Source: Terriglobia bacterium (GTDB lineage: Bacteria; Acidobacteriota; Terriglobia; Bryobacterales; Bryobacteraceae). From it: 64,000 bases of DNA. Below the pieces are notes generated by a model. The model made no database searches, was not told the DNA's origin, and saw only the letters and a program-made list of their open reading frames with translations. The stretch is taken from contig JAJPHN010000016.1 of the NCBI GenBank assembly GCA_021325235.1, positions 1-64,000 on the forward strand, given 5' to 3'. Positions 14,816 to 23,897 of this stretch are shown piece by piece. Position 1 is the stretch's first letter; each line of letters opens with the position of its first letter. The translations under genes and the position numbers were made by a program.

Positions 14816-16533
14816 TCCGGATCGGCTGGCTGGTTCTCCTGGTTCTGAGCGTGGCGTCGGCTCAGCCGGCCCGAAAGACTCCTCCGGATCCGCGCCAGCG
14901 ACTGGGTGTGCTCATTCCGATGCGCGACCATATCCATCTCTTTGCGGATGTTTTCCTGCCGCGCGCTACCGGGCGCTGGCCCACGGTGCTCTTCCGCACG
15001 CCCTACGATCGCAAAGGGCCGGCTAATCGCAGCTATCGCGGTTTTGTCGAGCGCGGCTACGCGGTGGTGATTGAAGACGTGCGCGGACGCCATGCTTCGG
15101 AAGGCACACTCGGGAGTCTGGCGCAGGAAGGCCCGGACGGCAGCGACACGATCAACTGGATCGCCGCGCAGCCGTGGTCCGATACGCGCGTTTTCATGGC
15201 CGGGTCGTCTTATGTCGGCATGGTGCAGTGGTGGGCCGCTATTCAGCACAATCCGCATCTGATCGCGATTGCGCCGGCGTTCTCGGGCGACGACGAATAC
15301 ACGGACCGCTATTATTCGCCGGGCGGCGCGTTGCAACTCGGCCACCGGCTGCTCTGGCTGGCCGAGAATATGATTCTGCCCGGGCATGTGCGGCCGGTGT
15401 TTGCGAGCTACGTCGGGCATGTACCATTGCGCACGGCCGATTTGGCGGCTACCGGTCTGAAACTGGGCGCCTGGCGCGATGCCCTGGACCATCCTTCGTA
15501 CGACCAATTCTGGCGGCAGCGCAGCATTCGCGAGCGCGTGCAGGATATCGATACGCCGGCGCTCTCGATGGGCGGGTGGTTCGACACGTATGCGGAAAGC
15601 GATCTGGAACTTTTCGGCAAACTGGCGGCCGCTCACAAGCCGATTGAAACCTGGATCGGACCGTGGTCGCACAATCCGGGCGTCAAGTTTCCGACGATCG
15701 ACTTCGGCCCGCACGCCTCGATTCCGTTTCGCGCGACGCAAGCCGACTGGTTCGACCGCTGGTGCAACCGCAGGGCCACGGCGGACGATTCGCGGCTACC
15801 GCTGCTGCATCTTTTTGTGATGGGCCCGAACATCTGGCGGGAGGAGCACGAATGGCCGCTGGCGCGGACGCGTTTCACGCCGTTCTATCTGGCCAGCGAC
15901 GGGCACGCCAACACGCTCGCGGGCGACGGCGTTCTGCTACGGCACCCGACGCGCAAATCGCCGCCGGACAGCTACAGCTACGATCCAAAAAATCCTGTGC
16001 CCACGGCGGGCGGAGCGATCTGCTGCAATCCGCGGCTGCTGCCGGCTGGTCCGCTCGAGCAATCGGCGATCGAGCAGCGCAAGGATGTGCTGGTTTATAC
16101 GTCGGCGCCGCTGCGCGAGGATCTGGAAATTACCGGGCCGGTGAAAGCGCTGCTGTATGTGGCGACATCGGCTAACGACACCGACTTTACGGCCAAGCTG
16201 GTGGATGTGGAGGCGGGCGGACGCGCATTGGCGGTAACCGACGGCATTCTGCGCATGCGCTACCGGCTCTCACTTGATAAGCCGGTGTTCGTGAAGCGAA
16301 ACAATGCCTACCAGATCAGCGTCGATGCGGGCGTGACCAGTTATGTCTTCGCGGCGGGGCATCGAATCCGTCTGGAGATTTCGAGCAGCAACTTCCCGCG
16401 CTTCGATCGCAATCTCAACAGCGCCGGACCGAATGCCGATTTGAGCAAATTCAACAAGGCAAAGCAGACGGTGTATCACGAAAGGAACTATCCTTCGGCG
16501 CTCATTTTGCCGGTGATTCCGCGTCATGGATGA
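14812..16533 (+). CDS. CocE/NonD family secreted alpha/beta hydrolase
   Basis: This encodes 573 residues with an N-terminal signal peptide (IGWLVLLVLSVASA). The alpha/beta-hydrolase fold has the nucleophile in AGSSYVGM (Ser133), preceded by VVIEDVRGRHASEG. The acid Asp and the His (PWSHNPG) come later, and a C-terminal jelly-roll domain follows (about 430-570, ending RHG). The layout matches the X-Pro dipeptidyl-peptidase/CocE family, which cleaves acyl or peptide bonds; the substrate is unknown. It is coupled to yggS and overlaps the next start by 8 bases. Confidence 0.88.
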   Translation: MIRIGWLVLLVLSVASAQPARKTPPDPRQRLGVLIPMRDHIHLFADVFLPRATGRWPTVLFRTPYDRKGPANRSYRGFVERGYAVVIEDVRGRHASEGTLGSLAQEGPDGSDTINWIAAQPWSDTRVFMAGSSYVGMVQWWAAIQHNPHLIAIAPAFSGDDEYTDRYYSPGGALQLGHRLLWLAENMILPGHVRPVFASYVGHVPLRTADLAATGLKLGAWRDALDHPSYDQFWRQRSIRERVQDIDTPALSMGGWFDTYAESDLELFGKLAAAHKPIETWIGPWSHNPGVKFPTIDFGPHASIPFRATQADWFDRWCNRRATADDSRLPLLHLFVMGPNIWREEHEWPLARTRFTPFYLASDGHANTLAGDGVLLRHPTRKSPPDSYSYDPKNPVPTAGGAICCNPRLLPAGPLEQSAIEQRKDVLVYTSAPLREDLEITGPVKALLYVATSANDTDFTAKLVDVEAGGRALAVTDGILRMRYRLSLDKPVFVKRNNAYQISVDAGVTSYVFAAGHRIRLEISSSNFPRFDRNLNSAGPNADLSKFNKAKQTVYHERNYPSALILPVIPRHG

Positions 16534-17530
16534 TGTTCTTCTGAAGCGTGCGGAAGAAGCACTCGAACGGCGCTGCATCCGGGAAGCAATCGCTCTTTTC
16601 GAGCAAGCCGAGAGCTGCGGCTGCCAAGCTGATTCCTGTGCGGGCGGGCGCTGGCTTTGCCACATGCTCAACGGCGATTTTGAAAGGGCGTGGTGCGAGA
16701 GCGAGGCGATCGCGCGGCGCGGCAATCCCGATCCGAATCGCTTCTGGAATGGCCAGCCGCTCACGGGCAAGCGCGTACTGATTCGCTGCCTGCACGGTCT
16801 GGGCGACACCATTCAGTTCATTCGCTACGCGCCGCTCGTCGGTGACATCGCGCGTGCTGTTTTCATCGAAGCGCAGCCGAATCTCAAGGCGCTGCTCGCG
16901 GCGAGCGATCTGGCGGATCACGTCTTCACCTGGGGCGAGCCCGAACCGGCGTGGGATGCGCAGGTGGAAGTGATCGAGCTGCCGCGCATTTTTCGCACAA
17001 CGATTGAGACGATCCCGAACCGCGTGCCATATCTGCACCCGCCGCGCCGCGAACGGGCTGGTTATCCGCGCATCGGCGTGCTGTGGAATGCGAGCAACTA
17101 CAACCCGGCGCGCTCGATCCCGCCTGCGTTGGTGCGGCCGCTCTTCTCGCTTGAAAATGCCGACGTGTTTAGTCTGCAGGCCGGGCCGGAGCGGCTCGAT
17201 CTGGACGTGCCTTCGCTGTACGAAGAAAGACATACCCTGCTCGAGACAGCATCGATTGTGCAGGCGCTCGATCTGGTGATTACGGTGGATACGATGATGG
17301 CGCATCTCGCCGGGGCGCTGGCGGTTCCGGTCTGGACGATGCTGCCGTACGCAGCGGACTGGCGCTGGATGCTCGGCCGCGCGGATTCGCCCTGGTATCC
17401 GAGGATGCGCCTCTTCCGACAGCCGGCGCCGGGCGACTGGCAGACGGTGATTGAGCAGGTTCGCGCCGAAATGCGCCGCTACTTCGCGGCGGGCGACCGC
17501 GTAAATCGAAGCGTCATCGCGGCGTCATAA
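16526..17530 (+). CDS. TPR-associated glycosyltransferase (GT9-like)
   Basis: This encodes 334 residues. A short helical-repeat N-terminus (about 1-75) leads into a GT-B-type domain with GKRVLIRCLHGLGDTIQFIR, the loop typical of heptosyltransferase-like enzymes. The C-terminal part contains SIVQALDLVITVDTMMAHLA, PVWTMLPYAADWRWM and SPWYPRMRLFRQ, as found in TPR-linked glycosyltransferases. It probably transfers a sugar to a surface glycan or protein; donor and acceptor are unknown. It overlaps the CocE gene by 8 bases. Confidence 0.75.
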   Translation: MDDVLLKRAEEALERRCIREAIALFEQAESCGCQADSCAGGRWLCHMLNGDFERAWCESEAIARRGNPDPNRFWNGQPLTGKRVLIRCLHGLGDTIQFIRYAPLVGDIARAVFIEAQPNLKALLAASDLADHVFTWGEPEPAWDAQVEVIELPRIFRTTIETIPNRVPYLHPPRRERAGYPRIGVLWNASNYNPARSIPPALVRPLFSLENADVFSLQAGPERLDLDVPSLYEERHTLLETASIVQALDLVITVDTMMAHLAGALAVPVWTMLPYAADWRWMLGRADSPWYPRMRLFRQPAPGDWQTVIEQVRAEMRRYFAAGDRVNRSVIAAS

Positions 17531-17561
17531 CAGATTCACGCGCTCTCCGGACCCTTGTGCT

Positions 17562-19310
17562 ATGGAGTCCAGGCGCCTGCCTTTCGACGTCGCCCCTTCG
17601 TCGCTGTTCGCGCACCCGGCCGACAAGCTGGTAAAGCCGCTCGATCCGCTGCTGGTGCGCCTCTTCTTTCGGGAACAGCTGCGGCGCAGCATTCCGCGCG
17701 AAGAGCAGAGCGCGGCTGAATTCGCGCGCCGGTTGCTGGCGAATCTCTCGATCGGCGCCTCGATCAGCGCGGCGGACCGCGCGCGTATTCCGCGCAAAGG
17801 CGCGGCCGTGATTGTGGCGAATCATCCGTTCGGATTTCTCGAAGGCCTGCTGCTGCTCGACCTGCTCGAGCGAATTCGCCCGGATTACCGCATCGTTGCC
17901 AACCATGTGCTGGCGGATGTCGCCGCGTTGGCGGAGCGCATGATTCTGGTGAATGCGTTTGACGAGCGTGCGCCCGGGGAGAACCGGCGGGCCGTTCGGC
18001 GATGTGTCGAGTTTCTCGAAGCGGGCGGATTGCTGGTGCTGTTTCCAGCCGGGGAAGTGTCTCATCTGGACTGGAACGAGCGGGCGGTGGTGGATCCGCG
18101 CTGGAATCCGGCAGCGGCGCGGTTTGCGCGTAAGGCCGGCTGCCCGGTGGTCCCGCTGTTTTTTGTCGGCAGCAATAGCCCCGCCTTTCAACTGGCCGGA
18201 ACGATTCATCCGCGGCTGCGCACGCTGAACCTGCTGAACGAGCTCTGCAAGAAAAGCAACCAGCAGATCGAGATTCGCACCGGCACGCCGGTGACGGCCG
18301 CGACGCTGCGCCGCTTCGAAAACAGCCGCGCTGCCGCCGACTATCTTCGGGCGCGTACGTATCTTCTGCGCAACCGCTCTGCCGAACCGGGCGAAAAGCC
18401 GCTGCGGCACGGGTTTCGCCGGGCACGTCCGCTGGCGCCGGCGGTCGCGCCGGAAGTCCTCGAACGCGAACTCGAGGCGCTGCCGCCCGAATGTCTGCTG
18501 GCTCAAAACACGGAGTTTCGCGTGTATGGCGCGCGGGCCGAGCAGATTCCGGAGACGCTTCTAGAAATCGGCCGCTGCCGCGAGCAGACCTATCGCGAGG
18601 TGGGCGAAGGTACGGGCCGCGGGCGCGATCTCGACCGCTTCGACGCCTACTATCAGCACATTTTGCTGTGGCACGGCAAAGATAGGCGTGTGGCGGGCGC
18701 GTATCGCTTGGTGGCGACGCCCGATGTGCTGCCGAAGCGAGGAATTGCGGGGCTGTATTCGAGCACGCTCTTTCGCTATCAACCGGAATTCTTCGCGAGT
18801 ATCGGTCCGGCGGTCGAACTCGGGCGATCGTTCGTGTGCCGCGAATACCAGAGGCACTATGCGCCGCTGCTATTGCTCTGGAAGGGCATTCTGGCGCATC
18901 TGGCGCGGCGTCCGGAATGCGGCGTTCTGTTCGGCGCGGTCAGCATGAGCAGCGACTATCAGCCGCTCTCGCGCACGCTGCTGTTCAACTTTCTCGATGG
19001 CCATGTTTCGCATGACGCGCGCTGCTGGGTGCGCCCGCGCCGGGCGTTTCGCCAAAGCATCGGCACGCCGAAGCATGTGGAGCAGCTGTCGCGGCTGCTG
19101 CCGAGTGTGGAGGAACTCTCGGCCTCACTGGCGGATATCGAAGCGGGAGGCAAGGGGGTGCCGGTCCTGATCCGCCAGTATCTGAAGGCGGGCGGACGTC
19201 TGCTGGGCTTCAATGTGGATCGTAAGTTTGCGAACGCTCTCGACGTGCTGGTGATGGCGGATCTGCGGACGGCGCGCGCCTGCGAGCTGGTGGCGCGGGC
19301 GGGTGGCTGA
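17562..19310 (+). CDS. Two-domain acyltransferase, OlsF-like (aminolipid synthesis)
   Basis: This encodes 582 residues. Residues about 80-260 form a PlsC-type O-acyltransferase domain with VANHPFGFLEG (His88; the usual Asp is Glu94) and LFPAGEVSH. Residues about 300-560 resemble the GNAT-like OlsB N-acyltransferase: FRVYGARAEQIPE, CREQTYREVGEGTGR, VAGAYRLVAT, GLYSSTLF and VELGRSFVCREYQ. The order (O-acyl, then N-acyl) matches OlsF, which makes ornithine or related aminolipids from an amino acid and two acyl-ACPs. The amino-acid head group here is unknown. Confidence 0.8.
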   Translation: MESRRLPFDVAPSSLFAHPADKLVKPLDPLLVRLFFREQLRRSIPREEQSAAEFARRLLANLSIGASISAADRARIPRKGAAVIVANHPFGFLEGLLLLDLLERIRPDYRIVANHVLADVAALAERMILVNAFDERAPGENRRAVRRCVEFLEAGGLLVLFPAGEVSHLDWNERAVVDPRWNPAAARFARKAGCPVVPLFFVGSNSPAFQLAGTIHPRLRTLNLLNELCKKSNQQIEIRTGTPVTAATLRRFENSRAAADYLRARTYLLRNRSAEPGEKPLRHGFRRARPLAPAVAPEVLERELEALPPECLLAQNTEFRVYGARAEQIPETLLEIGRCREQTYREVGEGTGRGRDLDRFDAYYQHILLWHGKDRRVAGAYRLVATPDVLPKRGIAGLYSSTLFRYQPEFFASIGPAVELGRSFVCREYQRHYAPLLLLWKGILAHLARRPECGVLFGAVSMSSDYQPLSRTLLFNFLDGHVSHDARCWVRPRRAFRQSIGTPKHVEQLSRLLPSVEELSASLADIEAGGKGVPVLIRQYLKAGGRLLGFNVDRKFANALDVLVMADLRTARACELVARAGG

Positions 19311-19831
19311 ACCCTAAATCGCAACCGGGGCAGCGGGCTTCATCCATGTTCCGCGCCGGGGTAGGGCGCTCTAACGACTCACTCGCGGTATCCTCACCGC
19401 ATCGCGTCATATCCGCCGAGTATCGAGGGACCTTCAATCGAAGCGAAAATCTGTTTCGGAAGCGGCGTAAACCCGTATTGCGAACAAGGAACACCATACA
19501 TGCCGGGCGAATGGAGCGAGCGCTGGATCTCCAATTTGAACAGTCCACATGCAGGCTCCCGTTGCGACGCAAGACCTAAGCGCAATCACGGTTGAGAGAA
19601 GGCATGCGGGAGGGGCTCTCGATAACGATCTCCTCAACAAAAAGGCCCGTACGTCAGTACGGGCCTCCCAGGAGTAGGAACACAAAGCACTATGACACGC
19701 AGAAGGGCTCAGGAAAGCTTTTATTTCTTCCCCTCCGACTCAATGTTCTTCGATTGTGCTGCGGTGGCTCGAAAAAGGCAAGAGGCTTAGGTTCTGGCTA
19801 AGTGGGACTATTCAGTACTAACCGCCAGGGA
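19311..19831. other. Intergenic region, no supported gene
   Basis: These 520 bases separate two converging genes. Several short frames exist on both strands, but none has a ribosome-binding site, plausible composition or recognisable content. The only clear element is the reverse-strand hairpin at 19637-19667. Confidence 0.6.
19637..19667 (-). terminator. Rho-independent terminator (reverse strand)
   Basis: AGGCCCGTAC (19644-19653), loop GTCA, GTACGGGCCT (19658-19667) is a perfect 10-base-pair stem. Read on the reverse strand it is followed by TTTTTGTTG (the A-run at 19637-19645 on the forward strand). It is placed to end transcripts of the GT2 gene that stops at 19832. Confidence 0.8.
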
Positions 19832-21448
19832 CTAAGAATTCCCGCTCTCGGCCAGCTTCTGCGCCCGCTGCCAGGCCAGTTTGCCGCGATAGTCTTCGTA
19901 CAGCTTCGACAACCCTGCCCAATAATACCCGCATACAAACAGCAGCAGGAACGGAATGGCGAAGAAATTCAAGGTGCGGATGGCGAAGTCGATCATGTAC
20001 ACGAAATAGCTTCCGATGGCCAGTTCGACGTAGGGCAGCCAGCCGCTTTTGCGCCGGTAGGCCTTGGGCGCGACCTTCGTTTTTTCGGCTCCGATCGCAT
20101 ACTTGGGCGTGCGCGCAAAGGCCGAGCGGATGCCGAAAATGGCCTCGAGCACGGCCTTGGAATTGCTTACCGTGAGGGCTACACCGGCGGCCATGAGCAT
20201 GGGCAGGAACGCGATCGACTTCCACCAGCTTTTCGGATAGAGCTCATGCTGCGCATAGAGGTAGAACGCCGAGATCGACCAGAACGAGGCCACGATCAGC
20301 GGCAGATCGAGCAGCACCATCTGGAAGATGCCCATGTAGAAGCGCACGATCATGACGGGCAGCATCAGCACCGAGACCGCGATCATCAGCGGATACGAGA
20401 TGTTCGGCGTCAGGTGCATGATCGCTTCGAACTTCACTTTCCAGGGCTGACTGGAGCGCAGAATATCGGGCAACAGCTTGATGGCAACCTGCGTCAGCCC
20501 TTTGGCCCAGCGCGCCTGCTGCACCTGGAATCCGTAGGTTTCGACGGGCAGCTCGGAAGGGCAATCCACGGCCGGCACATAGACAAAGCGCCAGCCTTTC
20601 AGCTGCGCACGGTAGCTCAGGTCGGAATCTTCGGTCAGTGTTTCGTGTTGCCAGCCGCCGGCATCGTCGATCATGCTGCGGCGCAGAATGCCAGCGGTGC
20701 CGTTGAAGTTGAAGAACAGCCCCGAACCGTAGCGGGCGCCGTGCTCAAGCACAAAATGGCCGTCGAGCAGCATGGCTTCCACCTGGGTGAGGATGCTGTA
20801 ATCGCGGTTGAGATAGCTCCAGCGCGTCTGCACCACGCCCACCTGCGGATCGGCGAAGAAGTGGATCGTGCGCTGCAGGAAATCGCGCGGCGGAATGAAA
20901 TCGGCGTCGAAAATCGCGATCAGTTCGCCGGTGGCGGTTTCGAGGCCTTCCTGGAGCGCGCCCGCCTTGAAGCCGTGCCGGTTGGTGCGATGCCGGTATT
21001 CGACCGGAAAGCCCGCCGCGCGGTATTCGTTGCAGAGCCGCTCGGCGAAGGGGTGAGTCTCGTCGGTGGAATCGTCGAGGACCTGAATCTGTAGCAGTTC
21101 GCGCGGATAGTCGATCTGCGCGGTCGATTCGAGCAAGCGCTCCACGACGAAGCGCTCGTTGTAAAGGGGCAGCTGAATGGTGACGCGGGGCAGCTGATCG
21201 AATTCGCGCGGCGGCGCCGCTTTCAGCTTCTTGCCGTACTTCATGTAGCGCCGCACGGTTTCGTAGCGGTGGATGCCGTAGACCGAGAGAACGATCAGGA
21301 TGCCGAAGTACGGAATCAGCAGCGCCCAGTCATAGCCCGACAGGCGGTAGATGCCCGCGAACGACTCGTCGAAGAGGCCGCGGGCAATGCGGGCGCTGAG
21401 GGTCGGCTGGGCAAACAGGAAAGCCGGGATGAGAGCGGCTGAAAACAT
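19832..21448 (-). CDS. Processive family-2 glycosyltransferase (cellulose-synthase-like)
   Basis: This encodes 538 residues. The N-terminal region has a membrane helix at about 42-59. The GT2 domain carries LPLYNE, VLDDSTDETH, DADF (181-184), TEDSD (272-276) and Q310-QARW, the full set of catalytic motifs for a processive beta-glycosyltransferase. At least four C-terminal membrane helices form the export channel. This arrangement (CslA/glucomannan-synthase-like) polymerises a sugar from a nucleotide donor. No BcsB or PilZ partner lies beside it, so the polymer is unknown. Confidence 0.85.
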   Translation of the reverse strand: MFSAALIPAFLFAQPTLSARIARGLFDESFAGIYRLSGYDWALLIPYFGILIVLSVYGIHRYETVRRYMKYGKKLKAAPPREFDQLPRVTIQLPLYNERFVVERLLESTAQIDYPRELLQIQVLDDSTDETHPFAERLCNEYRAAGFPVEYRHRTNRHGFKAGALQEGLETATGELIAIFDADFIPPRDFLQRTIHFFADPQVGVVQTRWSYLNRDYSILTQVEAMLLDGHFVLEHGARYGSGLFFNFNGTAGILRRSMIDDAGGWQHETLTEDSDLSYRAQLKGWRFVYVPAVDCPSELPVETYGFQVQQARWAKGLTQVAIKLLPDILRSSQPWKVKFEAIMHLTPNISYPLMIAVSVLMLPVMIVRFYMGIFQMVLLDLPLIVASFWSISAFYLYAQHELYPKSWWKSIAFLPMLMAAGVALTVSNSKAVLEAIFGIRSAFARTPKYAIGAEKTKVAPKAYRRKSGWLPYVELAIGSYFVYMIDFAIRTLNFFAIPFLLLFVCGYYWAGLSKLYEDYRGKLAWQRAQKLAESGNS

Positions 21449-21497
21449 GTAAGTTATTTAATGCAAAGAGTTTCGGTCTCTGATTAACAGGACTAGT

Positions 21498-21516
21498 GTA
21501 GCGTGATTTTCGCTAC
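21498..21516. promoter_or_regulatory. Inverted repeat upstream of the GT2 gene
   Basis: GTAGCG, a 7-base spacer and CGCTAC form a perfect 6-base inverted repeat about 50 bases upstream of the reverse-strand GT2 start. It could be an operator or a leader hairpin. It is short and the call is tentative. Confidence 0.3.
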
Positions 21517-21730
21517 AGGCGAATCTCGGAAGTGTCCGGGCTGGGGGCGGGGAGAGGGGGTCAGCGCTTGTAAGGGTCGTTTTCGCGCGTAATTCGGGGT
21601 GTCGGGAGGGGCTCGGCTCCATAACTCTGCCGAGCGCGTGTGCAAACCAGCTTGTAACCCAGATTCCGCCCAGAGCGTTTAGACTATCTACATCTTTGAT
21701 GAAGCTGGAAGGGGTAAGGCAATCGACTGC

Positions 21731-23344
21731 TTACTGGTTCTTGTAGGGATTATGTTCGCGATCGACGAAGTGCGTGGGCGGCGGTTCGTGACCGAATGCC
21801 TGATCGGCGACATGGGGTCCCCACCACATGACCCACGGCCCTGCCAGTGCACGCATCTGGATGCGGTTGCCGCTTTTGGTGACGATCCGCTTGACATCGT
21901 TCGGCCCATACTCGCCGCCCCAGAAGTCTTCCGTCGGTGCTGTATCCACTCCATTCCACACGCAGCCGAGGATCACCGGACGCTCCGGATCGCCGTCCTC
22001 AAACGTCACCACGACTTCGTCGCCTACTTCCGGCTGAGAAGAAGCCGCGGTTTTGCCCGGCGTGCGGCGTCATCATGCGCGCCCACAACATCGCCTCGCC
22101 CTGCTCCTGCCACCAGAAGCGGATTCGAATAACGCCCCAGACCTAAGGGATCGCTGTGCTCTTCAATACGCGCCGGAAACACACCATCGACGACAGGACG
22201 CTGCGGCGCCTGCGGCTCCCTCCACTCGTCCAGGGCGTGCAAGGATGAGCCTGCGGTTTATCAGCAAGGCGAAGACTCAACATTCGATCTCGTTTTCGTA
22301 GCCGTGCAGCGTCCAGCGGTGGATTACCTTCGTCAGTCCGTAGGTGCCGCTGGCATCGAGCGCGCCCTCGATCTGCACGTTATCGCCGGCGCGCAGTCGA
22401 ATCACGCGGCTAACTCCGTGACCGAGCGCCTGCGCACCCAGCGCTCGCTCGCTTTCCAGTTTCAGCCGCTGCTCATAATCGACCAGGCCCGGCGTACGGC
22501 TGCGCTCGAAGACATAACCCGCGGGCAGCGCCTGCGAACTCTGCAGAATGGCACTGGTTAACGGTCCGCTGCCGCCGCTGAAAGCGGGCTGCTGTTGGAT
22601 TTGCGTATAAGTCTGGCTTTCCATGACCAGCGGATCGTAGTGCGCGCCGTTCATGGAAGCCGGTGCCATCCCGCCCGCGGCTTCGAAGCTCAGCAGCCCC
22701 ATTTCCTCGCGGAACGAAGCCCTTGTCCCCGCTTGAAACTGGTCCAGGATTTCGATGCCGGGAGATGTGGGCCGGATCCAGCCCGCATGATCGTCCGCCA
22801 GCCGCAGCAGGAAACGGTAATCGGTCTCGCCCCATTGCACGAATTGCTTCGGCGCCGTCTACGCGCTCACCTGCAGCTTCGCGCTCAGCCCACTGAATCC
22901 CGCCGCCTGCGAAGCCACGGCGCTCAACGAGTTCGTTGTGTAGCAAAAGTGCCGGGGCGTCAGGTCCATTTTGTAGCTGGCCGACACAGCCTTCAAGCGG
23001 CCGCCGAAATTACCGTACGGCAGGTACACCAGCCGAGATTCCAACACGAAGCCTTCGAAAATCGTAATCTCGGCCCCGTTCTGGTCGTAAGCGAAGAGCG
23101 AGCAAACCTGGCCGAGATAGCTTTCATACGGCGGCCGCTCGTCATGGGTCTGACAGAACTCGACTTCGAGAGGCCAATGGCCGTTGAGTTCCTGTAGTAC
23201 TGTAACCGAATCGAGCAAGGCGTTCGACAGCAGTTCCTCGCCGATTTTGAGGTGACTCGGATTCATGTCCGTGGGGGCGCGCCTTCGCACAGGATAAGGG
23301 ATGAAGCCCGCGCGAAACAACCCACGCTCAGCCTTCCGCAGCAC
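21731..23344 (-). pseudogene. vgrG (type VI secretion spike) pseudogene
   Basis: On the reverse strand, pieces of one VgrG/Gp27-Gp5-like protein appear in order. The N-terminal segment (22862-23344) ends at an in-frame TAG (22859-22861). The same frame continues to 22277 (QFVQWGETDYRF, YENEIEC). A second frame (from about 22242) reads RPVVDGVFPARIEEHSDPLG. A one-base shift near 22124-22127 restores IRFWWQEQGEAMLWARMMTP. Another at 22037 restores QPEVGDEVVVTFEDGDPERP to the stop at 21731. With at least four lesions it should not make a full protein. No other type VI gene is nearby. Confidence 0.85.
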
Positions 23345-23406
23345 TCGCTGCGCGGAACTACCGGCACCGCTCGGGCGTATAGTTCTTTGTAAGGAGTTTT
23401 CGCCCG

Positions 23407-23859
23407 ATGCGCGATCACATACGGATTCTCGGCATTCTGAACATCGTCATGGGGTGCCTAACGGCAGCGGTTGGTATTTTTATTCTGCTCGCCATGGGTA
23501 CGCTCGTCGGAATCATCAGCGCGTCGATCGCGTCCGGTTCGGGAAGCGACCTGCACGACGCCGCGACCGCCGCGCCGTTCATCGGTCTGGTGGGGGTGAT
23601 TATGGCTGGATTTTTCATCGTGCTCGCGCTGCCCTCGATTATCGGCGGCTGGGGGTTGATGCGTTACCGGCCCTGGTCGCGCGTGCTGATGATCGTGGTT
23701 TCAGCGTTCCACCTGTTCCACATCCCGCTCGGCACCGCGCTCGGCATCTACGGCCTGTGGGTTCTGCTGAACACCGAAAGCCAGCGCATTCTCGAAAGCG
23801 GCGGGGCGTGGGTGCCCGCCCCGGTTGCGACACCCGGGTACCCGCCTGCGACCGTTTAG
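23407..23859 (+). CDS. Small polytopic membrane protein of unknown function
   Basis: This encodes 150 residues with four predicted membrane helices (about 8-24, 28-42, 58-80 and 95-120) and a Pro-rich tail ending GYPPATV. AAGGAG lies 10 bases before the start. It faces the vgrG remnant divergently. It resembles small DUF-type membrane proteins common in acidobacteria, but I cannot name a family. Confidence 0.65.
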   Translation: MRDHIRILGILNIVMGCLTAAVGIFILLAMGTLVGIISASIASGSGSDLHDAATAAPFIGLVGVIMAGFFIVLALPSIIGGWGLMRYRPWSRVLMIVVSAFHLFHIPLGTALGIYGLWVLLNTESQRILESGGAWVPAPVATPGYPPATV

Positions 23860-23897
23860 TCGCTGACTGCGAGAGTGCCGGGGTGGCTTCCGCCTCT

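Noticed and set aside
19680-19831. Possible structured RNA upstream of the GT2 3' end
   Set aside because: I could not build a convincing conserved fold or match a known riboswitch; only the terminator hairpin nearby is solid.
19802-21094. 430-residue open frame on the + strand
   Set aside because: Antisense to the GT2 gene, whose catalytic motifs are complete. The forward frame is Gln/His/Arg-rich and has no family features.
21435-21465. dif-like AT-rich stretch (acatgtaagttatttaatgc)
   Set aside because: Only partly resembles a Xer half-site and lacks the paired half; not reported as a dif site.
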